Assembly (NCBI RefSeq): GCF_014640635.1
Contig: NZ_BMHI01000006.1
Span: 62,001-126,000 of the forward strand
Source: Flexivirga endophytica
GTDB taxonomy: Bacteria; Actinomycetota; Actinomycetes; Actinomycetales; Dermatophilaceae
DNA length: 64,000 nucleotides
Reading direction: 5' to 3'
The notes under the pieces are model-generated. The model did no database searches, was not told where the DNA came from, and worked only from the letters and a program-made list of their open reading frames with translations. This document shows, one piece after another, positions 1-8,080 of this stretch. A program made the translations under genes and the position numbers. Each line of letters starts with the position of its first letter. Position 1 is the first letter of the stretch.

Positions 1-984
1 GGGCTGAGTGCGGAGCTGCACCAGTCGCCGGAGAGCTGGCGGTGGCGGTTCGCGCCCTCGGGGCTGGAGAACACCGGGCACCGGCTCACCGGCGACGCGC
101 AGATCGGTGAGTGGCTGTCGCGCGAGATCACCAACCTGGTGGCCGCGGCGCGGCGGGCCGCGACGCTGCCCGGGGACGGTCCACGACTGGCAGCGGCGTT
201 CGCCGCCGTGCTCTTCGCGCCGATGAACACCCGCGGCCGGTGGTACGAGCTGCAAGAGCTGATCGTCGCCGGGCTGGAAGCTCTCGGTGATGACGACGCG
301 AGCGATCACCGAGCGCTGCTGGAGAACGACCTGGGCTGGATCAATGCGTTGCTCGGCAGTCCCGCCCAGGCCGTGCCGCATCTGGAGCGTGCGCTCGCGC
401 ACTGGCGGAAGGTCGGCCAGCGCAGGGGCGAGGCCACCACCCTGCGCGTGTTCGCCCGTGCCCTCAGTGGCACCGGCCAGGGCCTCGAGAGCATCGAATG
501 TGCCCGCAGCGCGCTGGCGATCTTCCGGGAGCTCGAGGTCCGCGAAGGCCAACTCGACTGCCTGATCGCGATCGGCCTACAGGCGGCGGCGTTGGGCGAT
601 CTCGAAGCGGCGATCGCGGCGCATGAGGAAGGCATCGCGATGGCCGAAGGGTATGGCGACCTCTGGCACGCCGGGGTGCTCGTCGGCAACGTCGCGGACC
701 TGCACCGGCGATCCGGTGATCTCACGCGAGCGGTCACTCAGTTCGAGCGAGCGCTGCGGATGGACCGCGACTCCGGCAACGCCCGCACCTATTTCGAGGC
801 CGAACACCTCTGGGGCCTCGGCCGCGCCCGGCACGAGCAGGGTGACGGCCGGACCGCACGCGGGTGCTGGGACCGGTCGGCCAAGATCCTCTACGAGCTC
901 GGCCTCATCGGCAGCGAGGAGTACGACTCCCTGCTGGCCGAGCCGGTGCCCGCCACCCCGGACGTAATCGCCCGCCAGCTCTGA
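1..984 (+). CDS. Partial: TPR-rich tail of a large transcriptional regulator (AfsR/SARP-like)
   Basis: The frame is open at base 1 and ends at TGA 982-984, so these are the last 327 residues of a gene that starts outside the window. From about residue 65 the protein is a chain of helical repeats with tetratricopeptide spacing (PAQAVPHLERALAHW, GDLEAAIAAHEEGIAMAE, GDLTRAVTQFERALRMDRD), rich in Ala, Leu, Arg and Glu, with no membrane segment. Such tails are typical of large actinobacterial activators built as DNA-binding part, NTPase, then TPR, where the TPRs sense a ligand or partner. Neither the DNA-binding part nor the NTPase is visible here, so the class is inference. The methyltransferase pair follows after 91 bases and could be its target, but nothing in the sequence proves it. 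Confidence 0.7.
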   Translation, partial: GLSAELHQSPESWRWRFAPSGLENTGHRLTGDAQIGEWLSREITNLVAAARRAATLPGDGPRLAAAFAAVLFAPMNTRGRWYELQELIVAGLEALGDDDASDHRALLENDLGWINALLGSPAQAVPHLERALAHWRKVGQRRGEATTLRVFARALSGTGQGLESIECARSALAIFRELEVREGQLDCLIAIGLQAAALGDLEAAIAAHEEGIAMAEGYGDLWHAGVLVGNVADLHRRSGDLTRAVTQFERALRMDRDSGNARTYFEAEHLWGLGRARHEQGDGRTARGCWDRSAKILYELGLIGSEEYDSLLAEPVPATPDVIARQL

Positions 985-1075
985 ACGCCGCCGGTGTAGC
1001 GCGGATGAACCAGCGATAAAGCGCCTCCTCTCAGGCTGCGTGGATCACCACACGGAGCCACAGGGGGACTCACGC

Positions 1076-1903
1076 ATGACCACGAGCGACACCACGACCA
1101 CTGAATACGTCTTCGACAGCCCGTCGGTCCAGGGGCGTCAGCAGTTGAACCACCTGCAGACACTGCTGGACCCGATCACCACGGGCGTCCTCGACGACAT
1201 CGGCGTCTGGCCCGGCAACCGGTGCCTGGACCTGGGGTCAGGAGGAGGATCGATCGCCCGATGGCTCGCCGACCGGGTCGGGCCGACGGGTCAGGTCGTC
1301 GCCGTGGACCTCGACACCGAGCAGATTGATGTGCCGTCCAGAGTCCAGGTCCACGGGCACGACATCAGGGACGGCCTGCCGGTCGACGGCCCGTTCGACC
1401 TGATCCACGCACGACTGGTGCTGATGCACCTGCCCAACAGGGAAGGCATCCTCCGCGACCTCGTCGACGCACTCGCTCCCGGCGGCTGGCTCGTCCTGGG
1501 CGAGACGCCCGACCGACCGCAGGAGGTCCTCGCCGCGCCCACTGCAGCCGACGCCGAACTGGCGGACCGCGTGCTGCGCACCGGCCTGCGCGTGGTTTCC
1601 GCGGCGGGTGTCGCACTCGACTGGGCGTATGCCGTCGAGCAGCGCATGGCGGCCGCCGGTTTGGTGAGCATCCGCGGCAACGAGTACAGCCCGATGGTGA
1701 CTGGCAGTGACGCCGGTGCACTCCTCATGGGCACCTACGTCGCACAGGTCAAGCCGTTGCTCCTGGACGCGGGGCTGACTGAGGACGAACTGTTCCGCTA
1801 CCACGCGTTGATGCGCGATCCGCGGTTCCGGGCCTGGCCGTTCCTGCGCCTGGTCACGACCGCCGGCCGTAAGCGGGCCGGGGACGCGGAGCAGACGCGA
1901 TGA
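1076..1903 (+). CDS. Class I SAM-dependent methyltransferase
   Basis: A 275-residue soluble protein with a Rossmann methyltransferase core. Motif I reads CLDLGSGGGSIARWL at about residues 50-64, the acidic end of strand 2 follows as VVAVDLD, and the post-motif region FDLIHARLVLMHLP matches the ubiE/Methyltransf_11 group. It transfers a methyl group from S-adenosylmethionine to an acceptor I cannot name. ATG 1076 was chosen because AGGGGGA lies at 1062-1068. Its stop overlaps an ATG in ATGA at 1900-1903, where the next gene, a close paralogue, begins. Both proteins start with the same pattern (Y-x-F-D-S-x-S-x-Q-G-R-Q-Q), pointing to tandem duplication. Confidence 0.85.
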   Translation: MTTSDTTTTEYVFDSPSVQGRQQLNHLQTLLDPITTGVLDDIGVWPGNRCLDLGSGGGSIARWLADRVGPTGQVVAVDLDTEQIDVPSRVQVHGHDIRDGLPVDGPFDLIHARLVLMHLPNREGILRDLVDALAPGGWLVLGETPDRPQEVLAAPTAADAELADRVLRTGLRVVSAAGVALDWAYAVEQRMAAAGLVSIRGNEYSPMVTGSDAGALLMGTYVAQVKPLLLDAGLTEDELFRYHALMRDPRFRAWPFLRLVTTAGRKRAGDAEQTR

Positions 1904-1914
1904 CGGGAGACACC

Positions 1915-2722
1915 ATGACGAGCGACTACATCTTCGACAGCGCGTCGCCCCAAGGTCGGCAACAGGTCGGCCACATAGAGCAGATCTTCGACCCGATCAC
2001 GACTCGATTCCTCGACGATGTCGGGGTCACGCCAGGCGCACGGTGCGTGGAGGTCGGGCCTGGGTCGGGATCGATCTGCCGTTGGCTGGCCGATCGGGTC
2101 GGCGCGGCTGGTCGGGTCGTCGCCGTCGACGTCGCCCACCGCGCAACTCGACGTACCGGCACAGGTGGAGGTCTATCGGCACGACATCGGTGCGGGTGTG
2201 CCCACGGACGGCCCGTTCGACCTGATCCATGCCCGCTTCGTGTTGATGCACCTACGAGACCGGGAGAACCTTCTCCGGATGCTGGTCGACGCGCTGGCGC
2301 CCGGCGGGCTGCTCGTTCTCGGCGAGTCTCCCAATCGGCCGCAGGAGGTCCTGTCCGCGCCGAGCGACGCCGATGCGGAACTGGCGCACCGCGTCGTCGG
2401 CGCGGGAGTGAGGCTCACCGGACGGGTCAGCACCGCCTGGGAGTGGGCCCACGAGGTGGAGCAGCATTTCGTGGCTGCTGGGCTGCGAGACATCCGCGGC
2501 TTCGAGTACACGCCGATGGTGACCGGTGGCGACGCTGCGGCGCTGTTGGTGAGCACACATGTCGCACAGGCCGAGCCGCTACTGCTCAAGGAAGGCGTCA
2601 CCCGGGACGAGATCAGCCGGTTCCATCTGTTGATGCGCGATTCACGGTTCCGGGCCTGGCCGTTCATGCGGATGGTCATGACCGCCGGCCGTAAGCCGCT
2701 CGACACGGAGGTGGGCCGATGA
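1915..2722 (+). pseudogene. Second, tandem methyltransferase broken by a +1 frameshift
   Basis: This is a paralogue of the gene just upstream. The first 74 or so residues (SDYIFDSASPQGRQQ to GRVVAVDVA, with motif I as VEVGPGSGSICRWL) lie in the frame of ATG 1915. The rest (TAQLDVPAQVEVYRHDI to the end) lies in the +1 frame and stops at 2720-2722. Compared with the intact neighbour there is one extra C in the CCC run at 2135-2137; removing it gives DVATAQLDVP against DLDTEQIDVP, with no other gap. ATG 1915 has GGGAGA at 1904-1909; ATG 1900 is an alternative. The part after the break shows no further damage, so the lesion is recent, or a sequence error. Confidence 0.8.
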
Positions 2723-3768
2723 GCGAGCGCAGCGAGCGACACATTGGACTGAGCCGGCGGATGTTCTCGTTGGTCGCAGTCCTGGCACTGGCACTCACCG
2801 CCGCCGTGTTGCCTGGCTCGGGCCGAGCCACTGCGGTGGCGAGTCCCAATCGTGGTCACCTCGTCACAATGTGCTTGGCGCCCAAGGCTTTTCCGAGCTT
2901 CGAGCACACCGTGCGCGTGCCGGCGTTCCTCGTGGCGACTCTGCTGCGGACGACGGCGTCATACCGAGGGCCGTGTGCGGCGTATGGCGAGTCGGCCCCG
3001 CGCGGTGACGGGCGACTGACGGCATACAGCCAGCAGGAGCACGGCAAGCCCGCCGCGATCGGCGTCGTCCTGCCGACGTCGACGCTGCGCGGGTTGCCGC
3101 ACGATCCGCCGACCGACGGCAAGTGGTGCTACGACAAGAACGGCGACGGCACGGTCGACCCGATGATGGAGTGCGCCAACGGTTACGGCAGCGTGCTGGA
3201 CCTGGACGGGAGTTTCCGACGTGACGTCGAGACGCCGTTCAAGTACCTGATGATCGACTGGAACCCGCACGGGCACGGCCCGCCGAACGTCTATGACCGG
3301 CCGCACTTCGACGCCCACTTCTACCTGCAGGCCGACGCCTCACGCCGCGCCATCCGTCCGGGGCCGTGCCCGGAGCTGGTCAACTGCGAGGACTTCGAGC
3401 TCGGCAAGAAACTACCGGCCGCGAAGTACCGGCCGAGTGATTTCGAGGATCTGGACGCTCAGTCACCCGGGATGGGCAACCACCTGATCGACCGGACCGG
3501 GCCGGAATTCCACGGCAAGCCCTTCACCCACACGTTCATCTACGGCACCTGGGATCGCGACGTGACCTTCTACGAGCCGATGATCACCGAGCAGTACCTG
3601 GACGAGCTCGCGGACGGGACACGCGATGACGCCTGCGTGCCGATCAAACAGGCGGAGGCGTTCCAGCAATCCGGTTGGTATCCAACGCGATACTGCATGC
3701 GCCATCGCGACAATCGGGACGAGATCACCATCTCGCTCGAGGGGTTCGTCCACCGCGCGGCGAGCTGA
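2719..3768 (+). CDS. Tat-type exported protein of unknown function with His-rich motif
   Basis: 349 residues. The N-terminus carries a twin-arginine-like signal (LSRRMFSLVAVLALALTAAV) with a likely cleavage after ATAVA, so the mature protein is extracytoplasmic. The middle holds a striking cluster, DWNPHGHGPPNVYDRPHFDA, followed by HFYLQ, giving four closely spaced histidines as in metal-binding sites. Cysteines are scattered (KWCYDKNGDG, MECANGYG), and KNGDGTVD resembles a calcium loop. I recall similar secreted proteins under the TTHB210-like/DUF5602 label, but cannot verify this. The start overlaps the preceding stop (ATGA, 2719-2722), so it is probably the third gene of the methyltransferase operon. 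An internal ATG at 2761 would leave a plain Sec signal. Confidence 0.65.
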   Translation: MSERSERHIGLSRRMFSLVAVLALALTAAVLPGSGRATAVASPNRGHLVTMCLAPKAFPSFEHTVRVPAFLVATLLRTTASYRGPCAAYGESAPRGDGRLTAYSQQEHGKPAAIGVVLPTSTLRGLPHDPPTDGKWCYDKNGDGTVDPMMECANGYGSVLDLDGSFRRDVETPFKYLMIDWNPHGHGPPNVYDRPHFDAHFYLQADASRRAIRPGPCPELVNCEDFELGKKLPAAKYRPSDFEDLDAQSPGMGNHLIDRTGPEFHGKPFTHTFIYGTWDRDVTFYEPMITEQYLDELADGTRDDACVPIKQAEAFQQSGWYPTRYCMRHRDNRDEITISLEGFVHRAAS

Positions 3769-3808
3769 GTGTCATGGGGGATGTGATCGCACTTGGGGGA
3801 GTGCGCGG

Positions 3809-4429
3809 ATGCCGACCAGCAACACGTTGATCACCTTCATGGGTGCGGCGCTCGCCGTGCTGCTGGTCCCCGGCCCGTCCGTCGCGTATGTGATGTCACG
3901 CAGCATCGCGCACGGTCGGGCGGCCGGGCTGGTCTCGATGCTCGGCCTGGAGACGGGTGCGATGCTGCACATGTGTGCCGCCGCCGGAGGCGTGGCCGCG
4001 CTCGTGGCAGCATCGCATCCGGTCTACGCGGCACTGCGGTATGGCGGGGCCGCCTACCTGGTGTTCCTCGGGATTCGCGAGATTCGAGCAGCAGTCGGGC
4101 CGGAGGGGGCATCGGCGGAAGGCGTCGTGACGAGGGGCCGCCTCTACCGTGACGGTGTCCTGGTGGACCTGCTGAACCCGAAGTCGGCGCTGTTCTTCCT
4201 GGCCTTCCTGCCCCAATTCGTCGAACCGGTGCGGGGATCCATGTCCGGTCAGGTGATGGTGCTGGGGTGCTGCTTCGTCGTGCTGGCCGTCGTCTGCGAC
4301 ACGAGCTACGCGTTGATCGCCGGCTCGTTCAGCCGGCGGTTGAAGGCGTCGGTGCGTGCGCAGTTGCTGGTCAATCGCGCGACCGGTTGCGTCTTCATCG
4401 CGCTCGGCGTGTTCGCGTGCGCCGCGTGA
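3809..4429 (+). CDS. LysE/RhtB-family exporter
   Basis: 206 residues, mostly hydrophobic, with about six membrane segments. The N-terminal pattern FMGAALAVLLVPGPSVAYV carries the PGP motif of the LysE/RhtB family, and the middle holds DLLNPKSALFFLAFLPQF, the second signature (NPK, FFLAFLPQF) of these amino-acid or homoserine-lactone exporters. Length matches the family norm of about 205. ATG 3809 is supported by GGGGGA at 3795-3800. The substrate cannot be read from sequence. The gene follows the secreted protein by 40 bases on the same strand and may share its transcript. The purine permease downstream has its own promoter. Confidence 0.88.
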   Translation: MPTSNTLITFMGAALAVLLVPGPSVAYVMSRSIAHGRAAGLVSMLGLETGAMLHMCAAAGGVAALVAASHPVYAALRYGGAAYLVFLGIREIRAAVGPEGASAEGVVTRGRLYRDGVLVDLLNPKSALFFLAFLPQFVEPVRGSMSGQVMVLGCCFVVLAVVCDTSYALIAGSFSRRLKASVRAQLLVNRATGCVFIALGVFACAA

Positions 4430-4452
4430 GGAAGTGAGTGTCCGGTCGCAGG

Positions 4453-4458
4453 TACCCT
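4453..4458 (+). promoter_or_regulatory. -10 box of a leaderless promoter for the NCS2 permease
   Basis: TACCCT ends seven bases before ATG 4466 and there is no Shine-Dalgarno sequence before that ATG, the usual picture of an actinobacterial leaderless transcript. No clear -35 element is visible. The same arrangement recurs before the genes at 6121, 57830 and, on the minus strand, 48552. Confidence 0.45.
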
Positions 4459-4465
4459 GCTGCCC

Positions 4466-5929
4466 ATGAGTTCACCCGCCCTCGCGCCGAACGCGTTGGA
4501 CCGTTTCTTCAAGATCACCGAGCGGGGGTCGACAGTCAGCCGCGAGATCCGAGGTGGTCTCGTCACCTTCTTCGCGATGGCCTACATCATCGTGCTGAAC
4601 CCGTTGATCATCGGCACGGTCAAGGACGACGGTGGTCACGGCTCGTTCCTGGGCGGAGGAAGCGACCCGCAGCTGGCGAAGGTCGCGGCGGCCACGTCAC
4701 TGGTCGCGGGCGTGATGACCATCCTGATGGGCGCGATTGCGAACTATCCGATGGCGATCGCAACAGGCCTGGGGCTCAACGCTTTCGTGACGTTCTCCAT
4801 CGCCGCGCTGCCCGATATGACCTGGGCCGACGCGATGGGCCTGGTCGTGCTCGAGGGCATCGTCATGCTGGTGCTGGTGCTCTCGGGCTTCCGGGTCGCG
4901 GCGTTCAAGGCGCTGCCACCGCCGATGAAGACCGCGATCAGCGTCGGCATCGGCCTGTTCATCACCTTCGTCGCGTTCTTCGATTCGGGCTTCATCCGAG
5001 CGGGTGCGGGCACGCCGGTCGAGCTGGGCGTCAACGGTAGGTTGGACGGCTGGCCGTTGCTGGTCTTCTGCGTCGGACTGATCACCGTGATCGCCCTTTA
5101 CGTGCGGAAGATCAAGGGCGCCATACTGATTGCGATCCTGGGCACCACCGTGCTGGCAGTCATCGTCCAGGCGATCTGGAAACCCGGCAGCCAGAACCCG
5201 AAGAACCCGACCGGCTGGGGGCTCAACGTCCCGAAGCTGCCGACCGACTGGATCGCGACGCCGGACTTCGGGTTGCTCGGCGACTTCAGCCTCTTCGGAT
5301 CGTTCGGCAAGATCAGCGTCATCACCGCGCTCCTGTTGATCTTCTCCCTCGTGCTGGCGGACTTCTTCGACACCATGGGCACAATGGTCGCCATCGGCAG
5401 CAAAGGTGACCTGCTGGACGAGACCGGCACCCCGGTCGACGCGCAGAAGATCCTGGTCGTCGACTCTGTCGCCGCAGCCGCCGGCGGTATGGCGTCGGTC
5501 AGCTCCAACACCGGCTACATCGAATCCTCCGCAGGAGTCAGCGAGGGCGCCCGCACCGGTCTTTCCGCGGTGGTCACCGGCGCGCTGTTCCTGCTGGCGA
5601 CCTTCCTGTCGCCGGTGGTCGAGGTGGTGCCCTACGAGGCCGCCACCCCGGCACTGGTGCTGGTCGGCTTCCTGATGATGCAGCAGGTCGGCGGCATCGA
5701 CTGGCACGACTGGGACATCGCGATCCCGGCGTTCCTCATCATCGTGCTGATGCCGTTCTCCTACTCGATCACCGTCGGCATCGGCGCCGGCTGCATCGCG
5801 TTCGTGGTCGTGAAGCTGGCGCGCGGCAGGGTGAAGCAGGTGCCGCCGCTGATGTGGCTGATCGCAGGGCTTTTCGTGATCTACTTCGCGATCGCCCCCG
5901 TGCAGGACGTCCTCGACAAGATCTTCTGA
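4466..5929 (+). CDS. NCS2-family purine permease (AzgA/PbuG type)
   Basis: 487 residues with 12 or more membrane segments. The opening, FFKITERGSTVSREIRGG followed by LVTFFAMAYIIVLNP, is the signature of the guanine/hypoxanthine-adenine permeases of the AzgA branch. Typical later features are GLGLNAFVTFSIA, the helix-10 region DFFDTMGTMVAIG and SVSSNTGYIESSAGVSEG, in the positions where the family binds purine and proton. Length is typical (about 450-490). It should import hypoxanthine, guanine or adenine by proton symport for salvage. The gene stands alone: its own leaderless promoter lies upstream and 191 bases of non-coding sequence follow. Confidence 0.92.
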   Translation: MSSPALAPNALDRFFKITERGSTVSREIRGGLVTFFAMAYIIVLNPLIIGTVKDDGGHGSFLGGGSDPQLAKVAAATSLVAGVMTILMGAIANYPMAIATGLGLNAFVTFSIAALPDMTWADAMGLVVLEGIVMLVLVLSGFRVAAFKALPPPMKTAISVGIGLFITFVAFFDSGFIRAGAGTPVELGVNGRLDGWPLLVFCVGLITVIALYVRKIKGAILIAILGTTVLAVIVQAIWKPGSQNPKNPTGWGLNVPKLPTDWIATPDFGLLGDFSLFGSFGKISVITALLLIFSLVLADFFDTMGTMVAIGSKGDLLDETGTPVDAQKILVVDSVAAAAGGMASVSSNTGYIESSAGVSEGARTGLSAVVTGALFLLATFLSPVVEVVPYEAATPALVLVGFLMMQQVGGIDWHDWDIAIPAFLIIVLMPFSYSITVGIGAGCIAFVVVKLARGRVKQVPPLMWLIAGLFVIYFAIAPVQDVLDKIF

Positions 5930-6120
5930 CCCGCGTGGTGCGGCTCCGTGTGGGCCCGACCGGACCCAACCAGCGACCGTTGCCGGTTGTGTGCACGCGG
6001 TCTCGATACGGGATCACCATGGGGGCTTGCCCTACCCGACCGGATGCTCGGGCTAGCCCGACATACAGCTGACCGGTCCACGGGATCGGTTCCGGAACGC
6101 CAGGTTCCTAGCGTTGTGGC
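5930..6120. other. Intergenic region between purine permease and histidine kinase
   Basis: 191 bases without a convincing reading frame. A weak dyad at about 5953-5970 (TGGGCCC, four bases, GGACCCA, one G-T wobble) may help terminate the permease transcript but has no T-run. The last 12 bases hold the TAGCGT -10 box of the kinase promoter. Nothing else stands out. Confidence 0.4.
6109..6114 (+). promoter_or_regulatory. -10 box of a leaderless promoter for the histidine kinase
   Basis: TAGCGT ends six bases before ATG 6121. No ribosome binding site precedes that ATG, so transcription probably starts at or next to the start codon. No clear -35 element is visible. Confidence 0.45.
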
Positions 6121-7428
6121 ATGGCATATTCACTGTTGATGAGCGACGAGGTGGCGACCGGGACGGAGCCGTTCGAAGACGTCGGCCGCGGCCGGCTGCC
6201 GAGGCTGGTGCGTCGGACGCTGACCAGCACTCTGTATCTGCTGATCGCCTGGCCGTTCCAACTCGCGGTCTTCATCCTGAATGTCACGCTGGTGTCGACG
6301 GCCACGTCGATCCTGTTGGCACCGTTGTCCGTTCCGCTGGCGATCGCTGTCGCGAGCAAGTCCTCGGCGATCGAGCGCCGGATGGTCTCGGGCTGGGTCG
6401 GTCTCGAGGCGCCACCGGTACGACGACTGGCTCGCGCGCAGGGTGAGCGCTTCACGGACTACGCAGTGCGCGTCGTCAGCAACCCGAACGTCTGGCTCGA
6501 GGTCGTCTGGACCCTGGTCGCCTGGGTCGTCTCCACGATCACCTGGGTGCTGACCATCACCTGGTGGTCGATCGCGGTGGCGGCCACCACGTGGCCGGCA
6601 TACGGCTGGATCACCCACGGCCACAACGGCAATCAGGACCCGGCCGACCTCGTGGGGCTGCATTCCTTCCTCCCAGCTGCGGCTGCGTATGTCGGCATCG
6701 GACTGATCTTCCTGATCACCACGCCGTTGGTGATCATCGGCCTGGCACGCGCGCAGGGGTTGGTGTCCACCGCGTTGCTCGGGCGGGCCCAGCAGGAGGC
6801 GAAGATCGCCGAGCTCACCGAGACCCGGGCGGCGGCGCGGGTCGCCGAGTCCGCGCAGCTGTCCAGGCTGGAGCGAGACATCCACGACGGCCCGCAGCAG
6901 CGGTTGGTCCGGCTGAAGATGGACCTCGCCCGGATGGAGCGGCAGGTCGGTGAGGACTCGCACGCGATCCTCGGACTGCGCGCCGCGATCGCCTCGACAC
7001 AGGAGACGCTGGACGAGCTGCGCGCACTCTCCAAGGGCATCGCGCCACCGGTGCTCGCCGACCGTGGCCTCGTCGCCGCGGTCCGCGAAGCGGCGGGGCG
7101 TGCGACGATCCCCGTCACGGTGGAGGCCGACCTGCGCCAGGTGGTGTTGCCGCCGCACCTCGAGCAGTCCGCGTACTTCGTGGTCTCCGAGGCACTCACC
7201 AACATGGCCAAGCACAGTGAGGCGCGCTGCGGTCTGGTTTCGTTGCAGATCAACGGTATTGACCTAGTGGTGTCCATCACCGATGACGGGCGGGGCGGCG
7301 CGCACCTGTCGAAGGGCAGCGGCCTGGTCGGGCTGCAGAGCCGAGTCCGCTCGGTCGGCGGCACGCTGACCATCGACTCTCCGGTGGGTGGACCGACCAC
7401 GGTGCTGGCGGTGTTTCCCCTAACCTGA
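6121..7428 (+). CDS. Two-component sensor histidine kinase, NarL-partner (HisKA_3) type
   Basis: 435 residues. The N-terminal half has four or five membrane segments (about 35-80, 125-160, 180-205) in the style of the actinobacterial 'putative sensor' domain. A linker helix (about 215-250) leads to the dimerisation/phosphoacceptor helix LERDIHDGPQQRLVRLKMDL, with the phosphorylated His at about residue 258 and the D-G-P-Q pattern of this subfamily. The ATPase domain shows the N box SEALTNMAKHSEA and the G box DDGRGG with GSGLVGLQSRV. It autophosphorylates and passes phosphate to the regulator encoded four bases downstream. What it senses is unknown; the Trp-rich membrane part suggests an envelope signal. 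Confidence 0.93.
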   Translation: MAYSLLMSDEVATGTEPFEDVGRGRLPRLVRRTLTSTLYLLIAWPFQLAVFILNVTLVSTATSILLAPLSVPLAIAVASKSSAIERRMVSGWVGLEAPPVRRLARAQGERFTDYAVRVVSNPNVWLEVVWTLVAWVVSTITWVLTITWWSIAVAATTWPAYGWITHGHNGNQDPADLVGLHSFLPAAAAYVGIGLIFLITTPLVIIGLARAQGLVSTALLGRAQQEAKIAELTETRAAARVAESAQLSRLERDIHDGPQQRLVRLKMDLARMERQVGEDSHAILGLRAAIASTQETLDELRALSKGIAPPVLADRGLVAAVREAAGRATIPVTVEADLRQVVLPPHLEQSAYFVVSEALTNMAKHSEARCGLVSLQINGIDLVVSITDDGRGGAHLSKGSGLVGLQSRVRSVGGTLTIDSPVGGPTTVLAVFPLT

Positions 7429-7432
7429 CGTC

Positions 7433-8074
7433 ATGCGGATCGTGGTGGCTGATGACTCGACGCTGCTACGAGAGGGAGTGCAGCTCATCCTCGGCGACGC
7501 CGGGCACGAGGTGGTCGCCGGTGTGGGCGACGGCACCGCACTGGTGGAGGCCGCGTTGCGGGAGCGCCCGGACCTGGTGATCACCGACGTGCGTATGCCG
7601 CCCAGCGGCACCGACGAGGGATTGCGGGCGGCCGTGCGGATCCGTCAGGGGTGGGCCGATGCGCCGATCCTGGTGCTCTCGCAGTACGTAGTCGAGGCGT
7701 ATGTCGACGAGCTGCTCGCCGCCGGTGCCGGATCGATCGGCTACCTGCTCAAGGACCGGGTGGGTGACATCGACGAGTTCCTCGCCGCTGTCGAGTCGGT
7801 CGCCCACGGCGGCACCGTGTTGGACCCTCAGGTCATCTCGCAGTTGATGACGAGGCGCCGAGATCCGTTGGCATCGTTGACTCCTCGCGAAGGCGAGGTG
7901 CTGTCGCTGATGGCGCAGGGCATGTCCAACGCGGCGATAGCGGCGCGACTGGTCGTCACATCCGGCGCCGTGGAGAAGCACACCCAGCGCATCTTCGCCA
8001 AGCTGCAACTGTCGCCGGAGGACACCGCCGGTCATCGCCGCGTGCTGGCCGTTCTAGCGTTCCTGCGGGACTGA
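7433..8074 (+). CDS. LuxR/NarL-family response regulator
   Basis: 213 residues in two domains. The receiver (1-120) has the acidic pair D7/D8, the phosphoacceptor D52 in LVITDVRMPP, a Ser at the switch position (LVLSQY) and Lys in LLKDR. The C-terminal HTH (about 148-205) starts LTPREGEVLSLMAQG, followed by SNAAIAARL and the recognition helix GAVEKHTQRIFAKL. It starts four bases after the kinase stop, so the two form an operon and a cognate pair. Phosphorylation should release the HTH to bind target promoters. No target is obvious nearby; the convergent VWA-domain gene ends six bases away. Confidence 0.95.
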   Translation: MRIVVADDSTLLREGVQLILGDAGHEVVAGVGDGTALVEAALRERPDLVITDVRMPPSGTDEGLRAAVRIRQGWADAPILVLSQYVVEAYVDELLAAGAGSIGYLLKDRVGDIDEFLAAVESVAHGGTVLDPQVISQLMTRRRDPLASLTPREGEVLSLMAQGMSNAAIAARLVVTSGAVEKHTQRIFAKLQLSPEDTAGHRRVLAVLAFLRD

Positions 8075-8080
8075 CGTCGT

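Noticed and set aside
2130-2145. Programmed ribosomal frameshift in the second methyltransferase
   Set aside because: CGCCCA is not a known slippery site, no pseudoknot or stem is obvious downstream, and the intact paralogue needs none.
2719-2745. Short dyad GAGCGAGCG-CAGCGAGCG at the start of the secreted protein
   Set aside because: This GAGCG-type repeat is common across actinobacterial genomes and lies within coding sequence; no sign of function here.
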